Shown here in pieces: positions 8,288 through 17,230 of a DNA stretch of 64,000 bases. Position numbers and translations under genes: made by a program. The stretch spans positions 1 to 64,000 of the forward strand of contig JAEEWG010000010.1 in NCBI GenBank assembly GCA_016287245.1, written 5' to 3'. Position 1 is the stretch's first letter. Each line of letters opens with the position of its first letter. The notes under the pieces are model-generated. The model ran no database searches. It was not told the origin of the DNA and saw only the letters and a program-made list of their open reading frames with translations. Source of the stretch: Clostridia bacterium. Lineage in GTDB: Bacteria > Bacillota > Clostridia > Saccharofermentanales > Saccharofermentanaceae.

Positions 8288-8926
8288 ATGAAGGAACAGC
8301 AGAGCTACATGCCGAGAGACAAGTCTATAAGCCATGGAAAAGTGAATCAGGCCATCAAGGCTGAATTCATTGAAAAGGGATATGAAGCGGCTTCGATCCG
8401 CAGTATCGGCGCCCGTGCAGGCATGACCTCTGCCGGACTATACAGACACTATGAGGATAAGGCGGCGATGTTTGATGCGATCGTTTCTCCACTGGTTTCT
8501 GAGATCCGTGACTGGACAGAAAGACATATCCGCCAGAAGTATGAGATGGCCGTAAGAAACAAAGACGGCGGCGGACTTTTCGGGGAAACGATCATGGATC
8601 TGATCAAGTCGGTGATCCTTCCGAGAAAGGAAGAGTTCCGGCTTCTCCTGAATGGCTCCAAGGGTACGAGATATGAGAGTTTCGTACATGATTTTGTTAA
8701 AGAGAACCAGAAAGAATATATGCGTGCTCTCGAATTTTTTCGTGAAAAAGGGTATGCGGTGCGTGATGTGAGCGAAGGAGAGGTACATATGCTTCTTTCC
8801 GCATATCTGACTGCATGTTTCGAGCCGATCGTCCATGAAGATGACGATGAAAAGATTCTTAGATATCTGGATACACTGGAGGAATTCTTCATGCCGGGAT
8901 GGCTGAAGCTCATGGGAATGAATTAG
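8288..8926 (+). CDS. TetR/AcrR family regulator, candidate master of the GTTAGC regulon
   Basis: 212 residues. The N-terminal HTH is evident (IKAEFIEKGYEAASIRSIGARAGMTSAGLYRHYEDK in pieces) and the C-terminal half is an all-helical sensor domain of unknown ligand. The start at 8288 has no good ribosome binding site; ATG 8309 is an alternative with AAGGA 13 bases upstream. The gene has its own promoter and palindrome and ends in a terminator. It is the only TetR gene among the GTTAGC sites between 7 and 17 kb, so it most likely binds them. That link is inferred from position only. Confidence 0.85.
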   Translation: MKEQQSYMPRDKSISHGKVNQAIKAEFIEKGYEAASIRSIGARAGMTSAGLYRHYEDKAAMFDAIVSPLVSEIRDWTERHIRQKYEMAVRNKDGGGLFGETIMDLIKSVILPRKEEFRLLLNGSKGTRYESFVHDFVKENQKEYMRALEFFREKGYAVRDVSEGEVHMLLSAYLTACFEPIVHEDDDEKILRYLDTLEEFFMPGWLKLMGMN

Positions 8927-8950
8927 AAAAGAGCCGCAAGGCTCTTTTTT
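8927..8950 (+). terminator. Rho-independent terminator after the second TetR gene
   Basis: Stem AGAGCC (8930-8935) / GGCTCT (8940-8945) with a GCAA loop and a run of six T (8945-8950). It begins directly at the stop codon. Confidence 0.88.
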
Positions 8951-8972
8951 AATATATAAGTTATCGATCAGC

Positions 8973-8990
8973 GGTTAGCGATAGCTAACC
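8973..8990 (+). promoter_or_regulatory. GTTAGC operator before the first ABC pair
   Basis: A perfect palindrome GGTTAGC-gata-GCTAACC (8973-8990), just before the ribosome binding site of the ABC gene. TATAAG at 8955-8960 may be the -10. No good -35 is seen. A terminator ends upstream at 8950, so this operon must start here. Confidence 0.75.
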
Positions 8991-9011
8991 AATTAAAAGG
9001 AGTGATTGAAT

Positions 9012-10775
9012 TTGGCAAAAGTAGAGAAGTATGATCACATGAAGCTCATACGGAATTATGCCGGCGGGCATAAGAATCTGATCCTGCTGGGAAGATTCCT
9101 GGCGGCGGTAAGCGCTGTTATGTCGCTGATTCCGTTTTATGAACTGTGGAGGATCATTAAGATCGCGGTGGAAGGACAGGATCCGGATCTGATCAAAGGA
9201 CATGCCTGGATCGCAGTAGGTGTGACAGTAGGCGCACTGCTGGTCTATATTCTGGCTCTCTTATGTACGCATATCGCGGCATTCCGTGTACAGGCGAATA
9301 TGAGAAGTGCGCTGATGAGACGGATCATCACCCTGCCGCTCGGAGTCTTTGATGAGGACGGTACCGGCAAGATCCGAAGAATCGTGAATGATTCCACTGC
9401 GGCAACGGAAACCTATATCGCGCATAATCTTGCAGATAAGACTGTAGCGGCCATCACTCCTGTCGGATTGATCGTCCTGGTGCTTGCTTTTAACTGGAAG
9501 ATCGGCCTGATCTGCACGATCCCGGCAATCATCGGATTCTGCTGCATGATGAGAATGATGGGAAAGAACATGCAGGAGAAAATGAAAGAATACCAGAATG
9601 CTCTTGAAGTCATGAGCAGTGAAGCGACAGAATATGTCCGCGGAGTTCCGGTCGTAAAGACCTTCGGACAGACGGTCCATTCTTTTGCCCGATTTAAATC
9701 TTCTATCGACGGGTTCGGAAAATGGTCCACGGATTATACGCTTATGCTGCGTAAACCGATGATCGAGTTTATGACATGCATCAACGCGATCTTCCTGGCG
9801 CTTGTTATCGCGGCATTCCTGATTACGGGAAATGGAACATCAAGCGCCGATATTCTGAATATCATGTACTACATTATCGTAACGCCTCTGATCACGGTGG
9901 CACTGACAAAGGTGGCATATTCAGGGGAGGCGGAGATGACTTTGATCGATGCACTTAAGCGTGTGGATCAGATCCTGGAGATAAAGCCGCTTCCGGAAAC
10001 CCAGTCTGCATCTTCTCCCAAAGACAGCAGTGTGAAGCTTGAACACGTCAGCTACCGTTATAAGGATGCGACCAGAGAGGCTGTTTCTGATGTGACACTG
10101 TCGATCCGCTCCGGGGAACATGTGGCGCTGGTCGGGCCTTCCGGATCGGGAAAAACAACTCTTGCAGAACTTCTGGTCCGCTTCTTCGATGTTTCAGAAG
10201 GAAAGATCATGATCGGCGGAGTGGATATCAAGGATATGTCTTCTTCGGAACTTATGAATCAGGTCTCCTTTGTTTTCCAGGATAGCCGCCTTATCAAGAC
10301 TTCGATCCTGGAAAATGTCCGGATGGGAAGACCTTCTGCTACTGAGAAAGAGGTGCTGGCTGCGCTGGAAAAAGCACAGTGTATGGATATCATCAATAAA
10401 CTTCCGAACGGGATCCATACGATCATCGGCGAGAAAGGGACTTATCTTTCAGGAGGTGAGCAGCAGAGGATCACGATCGCCAGAGCCGTACTGAAAGATG
10501 CGCCGATCCTGATCCTGGATGAGGCAACGGCATTTGCGGACCCGGATAATGAAACGAAAGTACAGGCGGCATTCTCGGAAATGGCAAAAGATAAGACAGT
10601 GATCATGATCGCACACCGTCTGAGTACGGTGGCGGATGCCGACCGGATCTTCGTCCTTTCGGACGGACAGCTGGCCGAACAGGGGACCCATGACGAACTT
10701 ATGAGTCTGGAAGGCCTTTATAAGCGGATGTTTGATGAATACAGCCGATCGATCGAGTGGAAGGTAGGTGTTTGA
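9012..10775 (+). CDS. ABC transporter, fused permease-ATPase half transporter (pair 1, subunit A)
   Basis: About 587 residues: an exporter-fold membrane domain of six helices (~1-320), then a nucleotide-binding domain with Walker A GPSGSGKTT, signature LSGGEQQR and Walker B ILILDEATAFADPDNE. Residues ATAFADP mark the same subclass as the gene at 13598. The start is probably TTG 9012, with AAGGAG nine bases upstream; TTG 9006 is too close. Two bases separate it from its partner, so the pair is a heterodimer. YbtP/YbtQ and IrtA/IrtB are exporter-fold proteins that import siderophores. The AraC and ECF neighbours make import plausible, but export cannot be excluded. Confidence 0.9.
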   Translation: MAKVEKYDHMKLIRNYAGGHKNLILLGRFLAAVSAVMSLIPFYELWRIIKIAVEGQDPDLIKGHAWIAVGVTVGALLVYILALLCTHIAAFRVQANMRSALMRRIITLPLGVFDEDGTGKIRRIVNDSTAATETYIAHNLADKTVAAITPVGLIVLVLAFNWKIGLICTIPAIIGFCCMMRMMGKNMQEKMKEYQNALEVMSSEATEYVRGVPVVKTFGQTVHSFARFKSSIDGFGKWSTDYTLMLRKPMIEFMTCINAIFLALVIAAFLITGNGTSSADILNIMYYIIVTPLITVALTKVAYSGEAEMTLIDALKRVDQILEIKPLPETQSASSPKDSSVKLEHVSYRYKDATREAVSDVTLSIRSGEHVALVGPSGSGKTTLAELLVRFFDVSEGKIMIGGVDIKDMSSSELMNQVSFVFQDSRLIKTSILENVRMGRPSATEKEVLAALEKAQCMDIINKLPNGIHTIIGEKGTYLSGGEQQRITIARAVLKDAPILILDEATAFADPDNETKVQAAFSEMAKDKTVIMIAHRLSTVADADRIFVLSDGQLAEQGTHDELMSLEGLYKRMFDEYSRSIEWKVGV

Positions 10776-10777
10776 AA

Positions 10778-12514
10778 ATGATAAAGAAACTCATGCACAA
10801 ATATGCACTCTCTGAACAAGGTGCAAAAGATCTGGTAAAAGCCTGTCTTTTCTGTATGATGACCAATCTCTGCCTGATGATGCCGTCCGGTGTGCTCTAC
10901 ATGCTGATCAAGGATCTGCTTAATGATGAACTTTCCAAGAACAGGATCGGGGTCTATCTGATCGCAAGTGCAGTCATTTTAGCGCTTATCGCATTTACTA
11001 ACTACCTTCAGTACAATGCTACTTTCTTGTCTACATATCGTGAGAGCGGGGTAAGGCGGACCGCGATTGCCGAGAAGTTAAGAAAACTTCCTCTTTCTTA
11101 TTTCGGGAAGAAGAATATTGCCGATCTTACTACCAATATTATGGGAGACTGTGCTTCCATCGAGACGGCTTCCAGCCACTGGATCCCGGAACTGATCGGC
11201 GCGATCATATCTACCGGCTTTGTCGGTATCAGCCTTTTCCTTTTCTTCGACTGGCGTATGGCACTTGCCAGTTTCTGGGTGATCCCGGTTGCTTTCCTGA
11301 TCGTGATCAGCTGTTCCGGAGCGGAGAAAAGAGCCGTAAGAAAAAACACGGCCGTAAAGATGGATATGACGGACGGCATCCAGGAATGTCTTGAATCGAT
11401 CCGTGACCTTCGTGCAAACAATGCACAGGATAAATATATGGATGGTCTGGAGAAGAAGATCAAAAGAGTAGAAAAGATGGCTCTTTTTACTGAGTTAAAG
11501 ATGGCAGTGTATGTGAACTCTGCTGCGATCATTCTCAAGATCGGTATCGGAACGACAGCTCTCGTTGGCGGTGCTCTTTTTGCGGATGGTACGATCTCTA
11601 TCCTGACTTTCTTTATGTTCCTGATGATCGTTTCCCGTCTTTATGATCCGATGCAGATCACTCTTCAGAACTTTGCGGCGATCATCGCAACCGGAATCCA
11701 GTGCGAGCGTTTGGATGAAGTGCTTTCCCATGAGATCCAGACAGGGTCGGATAAGATGACCAATTCCGGATATGATATAACATTTGACCATGTCGGATTC
11801 CATTATTCCGATGATACGACGGTCCTCAAAGATGTCAGTTTCACGGCAAAGCAGGGAGAAGTAACTGCCTTGATCGGTCCTTCCGGCGGAGGGAAAACAA
11901 CGATCTCGCGTCTGGCTGCAAGATTCTGGGATCCGACATCCGGAAGGATCACTCTTGGAGGAACCGATATCTCAGGGATCGATCCGGAGACTCTCCTTCA
12001 GAATTACTCTATCGTGTTCCAGGACGTGACACTTTTTAACAACAGCGTGATGGAGAATATCCGTATCGGTAAGGCAGGAGCTACGGATGAAGAAGTTATC
12101 GAAGCTGCAAGAATGGCCAATTGCGAGGATTTCGTTTCGCTTCTTCCGGAGGGGTACAACACCCGGATCGGAGAAAACGGAAGCGAGCTTTCCGGAGGTG
12201 AACGTCAGCGTATTTCCATCGCGAGAGCTTTCCTGAAAGATGCGCCGATCATTCTTCTTGACGAAGCAACGGCTTCTCTCGATGCGGAAAACGAGACAGT
12301 GATCCAGGAAGCGCTTTCCCGACTGATCAGGAATAAGACCGTAATGATCATCGCCCACCGTATGAGAACGATTGCAAATGCCGATCATATCGTTGTGCTG
12401 AAGGATGGTGCCGTTGCAGAAGACGGTTCTCCTTCAGAATTGATGGAAAAAGATAGTCTTTATCGGCATATGACACAGCAGCAGATGCTTTCACAGAATT
12501 GGAAGATGGATTGA
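10778..12514 (+). CDS. ABC transporter, fused permease-ATPase half transporter (pair 1, subunit B)
   Basis: 578 residues: six-helix membrane domain (~1-310) and nucleotide-binding domain with GPSGGGKTT, LSGGERQR, IILLDEATASLDAENE and the switch histidine in IIAHRM. ATASLDA and the GGG in the P-loop match subunit B of pair 2 (at 15337), while subunit A proteins have ATAF-DP. I chose ATG 10778, with GGTAGGTG upstream, over the GTG at 10757. The stop overlaps the start of the AraC gene (TGATG), so translation is coupled. Confidence 0.9.
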   Translation: MIKKLMHKYALSEQGAKDLVKACLFCMMTNLCLMMPSGVLYMLIKDLLNDELSKNRIGVYLIASAVILALIAFTNYLQYNATFLSTYRESGVRRTAIAEKLRKLPLSYFGKKNIADLTTNIMGDCASIETASSHWIPELIGAIISTGFVGISLFLFFDWRMALASFWVIPVAFLIVISCSGAEKRAVRKNTAVKMDMTDGIQECLESIRDLRANNAQDKYMDGLEKKIKRVEKMALFTELKMAVYVNSAAIILKIGIGTTALVGGALFADGTISILTFFMFLMIVSRLYDPMQITLQNFAAIIATGIQCERLDEVLSHEIQTGSDKMTNSGYDITFDHVGFHYSDDTTVLKDVSFTAKQGEVTALIGPSGGGKTTISRLAARFWDPTSGRITLGGTDISGIDPETLLQNYSIVFQDVTLFNNSVMENIRIGKAGATDEEVIEAARMANCEDFVSLLPEGYNTRIGENGSELSGGERQRISIARAFLKDAPIILLDEATASLDAENETVIQEALSRLIRNKTVMIIAHRMRTIANADHIVVLKDGAVAEDGSPSELMEKDSLYRHMTQQQMLSQNWKMD

Positions 12515-13509
12515 TGAGCAGAGAAAGAAAAAAATTGATCAGCACAGATGATCTGTATCAGTACATGGATGGAACAAAAGGTTTCCCCGAAGAGATCGGT
12601 ACGGCCAAGATCCGGAAAGAAAAATCCAGAAATGATGTCCTGTACTACAGTTGGGATCTGTCCTTTTCACAGGATACGGCTGCAAAGAAATGTGATAATG
12701 CGGGACTGGATGAAGTGCAGATCATTTTCAACCTAAATCAGGATATCGAGTGGCAGGTGGGAGAGGATCCCGCCTCGCCGCGTTTCCAGAAGGTGGTCAT
12801 GAAGCGGGGAGAAGTGTGTATCTACAGAAATGATAACATCGGTACTTCTATGTTCTATCCCAGCGGACGGCATTACCGGTTCCGAAGCCTGCAGATGAAA
12901 ACGGAACGGTTTTCCGGGCTTCTGCATATGCTCTTTTCGGAGAAGGAGGCTTTACGGATAGAGCAGATGGTATTTGCCCGCGTGGAGAAGACGAGGATCA
13001 CTCCGGAAATGTTCAGGATCCTTTCTGAAATCGACAGCGCTGACCGTTATGCGGAATATAAGGATGTCTATCTGGAAACCAAGATGATCGAGCTTACCGC
13101 CCAGATACTCATGAAGATCGCCAACGGGGAAGACAAGGACATACAGAAAAAGGAACAGAATATCGATCCGCAGGACCGCCTTTCCATCGAGCATCTTCGG
13201 GAGAAGATCCAGCTGGTTCCGTATGAGGATTATGATGCCCCTTCTGTGGCGGTGAAACTTGCGATGAGTCTTTCGAAACTCAACCGTCTGTTCCGGCAGA
13301 TGTACGATACCTCATTGCATGCCTACGTTCAGGAAATGCGTCTGGAATACGCGGCTGCGCTTCTCGTGCGTGAAAAGATAAACGTTTCCGAGGCAGCGTC
13401 GCGCTCCGGGTATTCCAATATGAGTTATTTTTCCAAGTCTTTCAAGGAACGGTTCGGAATAAGTCCTAAAGATTACCGTGAGCGAAAAGTGTTAGAAAAC
13501 GATTTGTAA
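12514..13509 (+). CDS. AraC family regulator between the two ABC pairs
   Basis: 331 residues. The C-terminal ~100 form the AraC DNA-binding domain (AVKLAMSLSKLNRLFRQMY and VSEAASRSGYSNMSYFSKSF, ending FGISPKDYRER). The N-terminal sensor domain has a DEVQIIFNLNQDIEW-type start, reminiscent of the PchR/YbtA group that senses siderophores, but this is a judgement by eye. The ATG overlaps the stop of the ABC gene; ATG 12499 is an alternative. It is co-transcribed with pair 1 and may activate the TATAAT promoter of pair 2, which lacks a good -35. Confidence 0.82.
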   Translation: MSRERKKLISTDDLYQYMDGTKGFPEEIGTAKIRKEKSRNDVLYYSWDLSFSQDTAAKKCDNAGLDEVQIIFNLNQDIEWQVGEDPASPRFQKVVMKRGEVCIYRNDNIGTSMFYPSGRHYRFRSLQMKTERFSGLLHMLFSEKEALRIEQMVFARVEKTRITPEMFRILSEIDSADRYAEYKDVYLETKMIELTAQILMKIANGEDKDIQKKEQNIDPQDRLSIEHLREKIQLVPYEDYDAPSVAVKLAMSLSKLNRLFRQMYDTSLHAYVQEMRLEYAAALLVREKINVSEAASRSGYSNMSYFSKSFKERFGISPKDYRERKVLENDL

Positions 13510-13535
13510 ATGGTGGAATCGAAAAGTGAAATGAG

Positions 13536-13564
13536 TATAATCCACATAGTTAGCGAACGCTAAC
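13536..13564 (+). promoter_or_regulatory. -10 element and GTTAGC operator before the second ABC pair
   Basis: A consensus TATAAT (13536-13541) without a recognisable -35 is followed by a perfect palindrome GTTAGC-gaac-GCTAAC (13549-13564) at the expected start point. A weak -35 fits a promoter that needs an activator, perhaps the AraC protein encoded just upstream. Confidence 0.7.
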
Positions 13565-13581
13565 CATGTGGATTTTCTTTT
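13541..13581 (+). terminator. Terminator-like hairpin enclosing the operator
   Basis: TCCACAT (13541-13547) and ATGTGGA (13566-13572) extend the GTTAGC palindrome into a long hairpin, with a single A·C mismatch, followed by TTTTCTTTTT. It has the shape of an intrinsic terminator for the AraC gene while carrying the operator of the next operon in its stem. Confidence 0.65.
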
Positions 13582-13597
13582 TGGAAAGGACGTGCTT

Positions 13598-15340
13598 ATG
13601 TTTAAGAAAGTTGCTCCCTATATCGGGAAATATAAGAAGTACACGATCTTGGCCGTGATCTGTATGAGCCTGGGCATCATTGCGAATGTGCTTCCGTATT
13701 TCTTTATGTATCAGATCATTTCTCCGCTGATCCGCGGAGAATCCGTCAGTACCTCCTATATCATTTACCGGGTCGCTGCAGTTACTGTCTGTAAGATCCT
13801 CTTTGCGGTCTTATATACTCAGGGTCTGTCATTTTCACATTACAGTGCCTATCACACGCTGAAAAATCTACGTGTATCTCTTCAGGGTAAACTGGAAAAA
13901 CAGCCTCTCGGCCATATCCAGGATATGGGAACCGGACGGATCAAGAAAGTGTTTGCAGATGATATCGATCAGGTCGAACTTCTGCTGGCTCATGCGATCC
14001 CGGAAGGAATCGCCAATATAGCGATTCCGGTCCTGATACTTGTTTTAATGTTTGTTGCTGACTGGAGACTGGGCCTTTTGTCGCTGGTCCCGCTTTTCGT
14101 CGGAATGCTTGCCATGGGAATGATGATGAAGGCCGGCATGACGATGATGAACGACTATTATGCTTCGGCAACGAAAATGAACAACACGATCATCGAATAC
14201 GTCAATGGTATGGAAGTTGTGAAAGTCTTCAATAAAGACGGCGATTCTTATAAACGGTTCGGAGAAGTAGTCAGAAGCTACAGGGACTTCACGCTTGCCT
14301 GGTATAAGGTCTGCTGGCCGTGGATGGCAGTATATGCCAGTGTACTTCCCTGTCTGGCGCTCCTGATCCTGCCCTTCGGCTCACTCATGGTGATCCATGA
14401 AGTGATCGCACTGGATAAACTGGTACTGGTCCTCTGCATGTCGTTTGCGGTTGGTCCTTCCGTGCTAAAAGCACTGAACTTCGCGGGAAAGTTCCCTCAG
14501 CTGAACTATAAGATCGATGCGCTGGAGAAGATGATGGAATTTCCACCTCTTCAGGAAGGAACTTCCGGGTTTTCCGGGAACAGCTCGGATGTTGTTTTTG
14601 AAGATATTCACTTCGGCTATGATGAAAAGGAAGTGCTTCACGGCGTATCCCTGTCGTTAAAACAGGGGACGACCACCGCGCTGGTTGGAGAATCCGGATC
14701 CGGAAAATCCACGCTGGCTAAGCTTCTGGTCCACTACTATGATCTTTCTTCCGGCCATATTTCGATCGGAGGGCAGGATATTACGGATATGTCGCTTCGG
14801 GCATTAAATGACCAGGTCGCCTTTGTATCTCAGGAACAGTTCCTTTTCAATACGTCCCTTTATGAGAATATCCGTATCGGAAAGCCGGATGCGAGCAGGG
14901 AGGAAGTACTCGAAGCTGCATCAAGGGCGCAATGTGATGAATTTCTGGAAAGACTTCCGAATGGTATCGAGACTTTGGCCGGAGATAGCGGAAAGCAATT
15001 ATCCGGCGGCGAGCGCCAGCGTATTTCACTGGCAAGAGCGATCCTGAAAAATGCACCGATCATCGTACTTGATGAAGCGACGGCATTTATGGATCCGGAA
15101 AATGAAGAAAAGATGAACCGGGCCATCGATGAGATCATGAAGGACAAGACGGTACTGGTCATCGCGCACCGCCTGTCTACGATCAAGAATGCGGATATGA
15201 TCTGCGTGATGAAAGATGGCGAGTGTATCGCTTCCGACAGACATGAAGCACTTCTTATCTCATGTCCCGAGTATAAGAAACTGTGGGACGCATCGGTAAG
15301 TGCCAGCACATGGAGAATCAAGGAGGAAAAGAACGTATGA
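13598..15340 (+). CDS. ABC transporter, fused permease-ATPase half transporter (pair 2, subunit A)
   Basis: 580 residues: six-helix exporter-fold membrane domain and nucleotide-binding domain with GESGSGKST, LSGGERQR, IIVLDEATAFMDPENE and VIAHRLST. ATAF-DP groups it with the gene at 9012, so pair 2 looks like a divergent copy of pair 1. I chose ATG 13598 with AAAGGA seven bases upstream; the GTG at 13568 lies in the terminator hairpin. The last bases overlap the next gene (ATGA). Probably forms a heterodimer with it in the cytoplasmic membrane. Substrate unknown; metallophore or metal-cofactor transport is inferred from context. Confidence 0.9.
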   Translation: MFKKVAPYIGKYKKYTILAVICMSLGIIANVLPYFFMYQIISPLIRGESVSTSYIIYRVAAVTVCKILFAVLYTQGLSFSHYSAYHTLKNLRVSLQGKLEKQPLGHIQDMGTGRIKKVFADDIDQVELLLAHAIPEGIANIAIPVLILVLMFVADWRLGLLSLVPLFVGMLAMGMMMKAGMTMMNDYYASATKMNNTIIEYVNGMEVVKVFNKDGDSYKRFGEVVRSYRDFTLAWYKVCWPWMAVYASVLPCLALLILPFGSLMVIHEVIALDKLVLVLCMSFAVGPSVLKALNFAGKFPQLNYKIDALEKMMEFPPLQEGTSGFSGNSSDVVFEDIHFGYDEKEVLHGVSLSLKQGTTTALVGESGSGKSTLAKLLVHYYDLSSGHISIGGQDITDMSLRALNDQVAFVSQEQFLFNTSLYENIRIGKPDASREEVLEAASRAQCDEFLERLPNGIETLAGDSGKQLSGGERQRISLARAILKNAPIIVLDEATAFMDPENEEKMNRAIDEIMKDKTVLVIAHRLSTIKNADMICVMKDGECIASDRHEALLISCPEYKKLWDASVSASTWRIKEEKNV

Positions 15341-17073
15341 TTAAGATCATGCATCGACTGATCCGTATGACGGGAAAATATAAGAAACCGATCCGTGCAT
15401 CCTATATAACTTCCTTTTTCAAGGGATGCCTGATGAAAATGCCACTGATGCTGAGTTTTCTGATGATCAAGTTTTTTATGGAAGGAACCATGGATAAGAA
15501 GACATGCCTGATTTTCGGTATCGTTCTTGTAGCAAGTGTGATCCTTCAGGCGGTTTTCGAACATCTGACGAATATACTTCAGTCTGCGGCAGGTTATAAA
15601 GTATTCGCGGATATGCGTATCCGTCTGGGTGACCATCTGAGAAAACTTCCCATGGGATATTTTACAGAAGGAAATATCGGGAGAATCAGTTCGATCCTTT
15701 CCACCGATATGGTATTTATAGAAGAAAACTGCATGGGCGTGCTTTCTGAACTTGTGTCTTTCATCATCTCACAGGCACTGATGATCCTCATGATGTTCTT
15801 TATGGATTTCCGGCTGGGCCTTCTGTCTCTGTTTATATTGCTCGTATTCTTTGTGGTCGGAAACCTGATGCTCCGCTATACCATGGATCATTCGCACAAA
15901 AAGCAGGAATACAGTGAATCTCTGACAAACGAAGTCCTGGATTTTGCAGAAGGGATCGGAATCATTAAGAGCTACAATCTTTTGGGCGAAAACTCAAAGA
16001 AACTGACTGACGAGTTTGAGAAGAACTGTCAGGAAAGCATCGCGTTTGAAGTAGACTATACACCCTGGTCAAGAGCTCTGCACCTGACCTATGGAATCGG
16101 TACCGCCCTTGTGCTTTTGCTTTGCGCCTATCTTTTCCATATGGAATTGATCTCAAATGTGTATATGGTCGGTATGGCGCTGTTCCTCTTCGACCTTTTT
16201 AATGCGGTCAAAAGTTACTATTCCCAAATGGCAAGACTTACTGTGACCTCGGCAAGTCTCGACCGTATCGAAGCCCTGTTCGCGGAAGAAGAAATGGCAG
16301 ATAACGGAAAAGAAAAACTCCCTGACGAATCCTCACTGAGCGGAAGTGTGGCGGCGATCGAATATGATGATGTCACCTTCGGATATACAGAAAAAGACGT
16401 GCTGAAGCATGTGTCTTTTAAAGTAAATAGTGGAGAAATGTGCGCTCTGGTCGGACCTTCCGGCGGCGGTAAATCAACGATCGCTTCGCTTCTTGCACGG
16501 TTCTGGGATATCGGGGATGGAAAGATCCTGGTAAACGGAAAAGATATCCGTAATGTTCCGATGGGAGATCTGATGGATCATATCAGTATGGTGTTCCAGA
16601 GAGTATATCTTTTCCAGGATACGATCTATAACAATATCGCGATGGCACGCCCGGATGCTTCGAAAGAGGAAGTTTACGAAGCTGCCCGAAAAGCACGCTG
16701 CTATGACTTTATCATGGCACTTCCGGATGGTTTTGATACCGTGATCGGCGAGGGAGGAGCATCTCTCTCCGGAGGGGAAAAGCAGCGAATCTCCATTGCC
16801 AGATGTATCTTAAAAGATGCACCGATCGTCATTCTTGATGAGGCAACCGCCAGTGTGGATGCCGATAATGAGCGTGCGATCCAGGAAGCGATATCGGAGC
16901 TTTGCCGAAATAAGACTCTTCTGGTCATTGCACACCGGCTGAAAACGATCAAAGATGCAGATCAGATCCTGGTCGTTTCTGATGGGAAAATCATTGAGCG
17001 AGGAAGTCATGAGGAACTGCTTTCGAAAAACGGGACGTATGCGAGAATGGTTGCACTTCAATCCGGCACATGA
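15337..17073 (+). CDS. ABC transporter, fused permease-ATPase half transporter (pair 2, subunit B)
   Basis: 578 residues: six-helix membrane domain and nucleotide-binding domain with GPSGGGKST, LSGGEKQR, IVILDEATASVDADNE and VIAHRLKT. It shares the GGG P-loop and ATAS-DA signature with the gene at 10778. I chose ATG 15337, which overlaps the preceding stop codon and has AGGAGG ten bases upstream; a longer reading from GTG 15283 would lie inside the preceding gene. Last gene of the pair-2 operon. Confidence 0.9.
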   Translation: MIKIMHRLIRMTGKYKKPIRASYITSFFKGCLMKMPLMLSFLMIKFFMEGTMDKKTCLIFGIVLVASVILQAVFEHLTNILQSAAGYKVFADMRIRLGDHLRKLPMGYFTEGNIGRISSILSTDMVFIEENCMGVLSELVSFIISQALMILMMFFMDFRLGLLSLFILLVFFVVGNLMLRYTMDHSHKKQEYSESLTNEVLDFAEGIGIIKSYNLLGENSKKLTDEFEKNCQESIAFEVDYTPWSRALHLTYGIGTALVLLLCAYLFHMELISNVYMVGMALFLFDLFNAVKSYYSQMARLTVTSASLDRIEALFAEEEMADNGKEKLPDESSLSGSVAAIEYDDVTFGYTEKDVLKHVSFKVNSGEMCALVGPSGGGKSTIASLLARFWDIGDGKILVNGKDIRNVPMGDLMDHISMVFQRVYLFQDTIYNNIAMARPDASKEEVYEAARKARCYDFIMALPDGFDTVIGEGGASLSGGEKQRISIARCILKDAPIVILDEATASVDADNERAIQEAISELCRNKTLLVIAHRLKTIKDADQILVVSDGKIIERGSHEELLSKNGTYARMVALQSGT

Positions 17074-17160
17074 GTTTTCGTGCAATTTGACGAATTGCTG
17101 AACAATTCAATGAAAATGTTCACTAACTACTGGATTTCTTCTCTGAAATACTATATTATT

Positions 17161-17178
17161 GGTTAGCAAAAGCTAACC
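17161..17178 (+). promoter_or_regulatory. GTTAGC-N4-GCTAAC operator
   Basis: A perfect 18-bp version GGTTAGC-aaaa-GCTAACC seven bases after the likely -10, covering the expected transcription start. Confidence 0.78.
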
Positions 17179-17193
17179 AAACTGTTATCGAAG

Positions 17194-17209
17194 GTTAGCA
17201 AATGATAAC
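17194..17209 (+). promoter_or_regulatory. Second GTTAGC operator (imperfect)
   Basis: GTTAGC-aaat-GATAAC: the left half is exact and the right half matches in five of six positions. It sits 33 bases, about three helical turns, after the preceding site (17161). Confidence 0.6.
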
Positions 17210-17230
17210 TAAAAGGCAGAGAGGGTTAAT

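Larger units (their letters stand above)
17074..17230 (+). promoter_or_regulatory. Control region of the ECF operon
   Basis: It begins with two overlapping inverted repeats, GCAATT/AATTGC (17082-17098) and GAATTG/CAATTC (17092-17108), that cannot form together. TACTAT (17149-17154) is a likely -10 without a clear -35. Two GTTAGC operators follow, at 17161-17178 and 17194-17209, then the binding site of the S-component gene. Confidence 0.55.
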
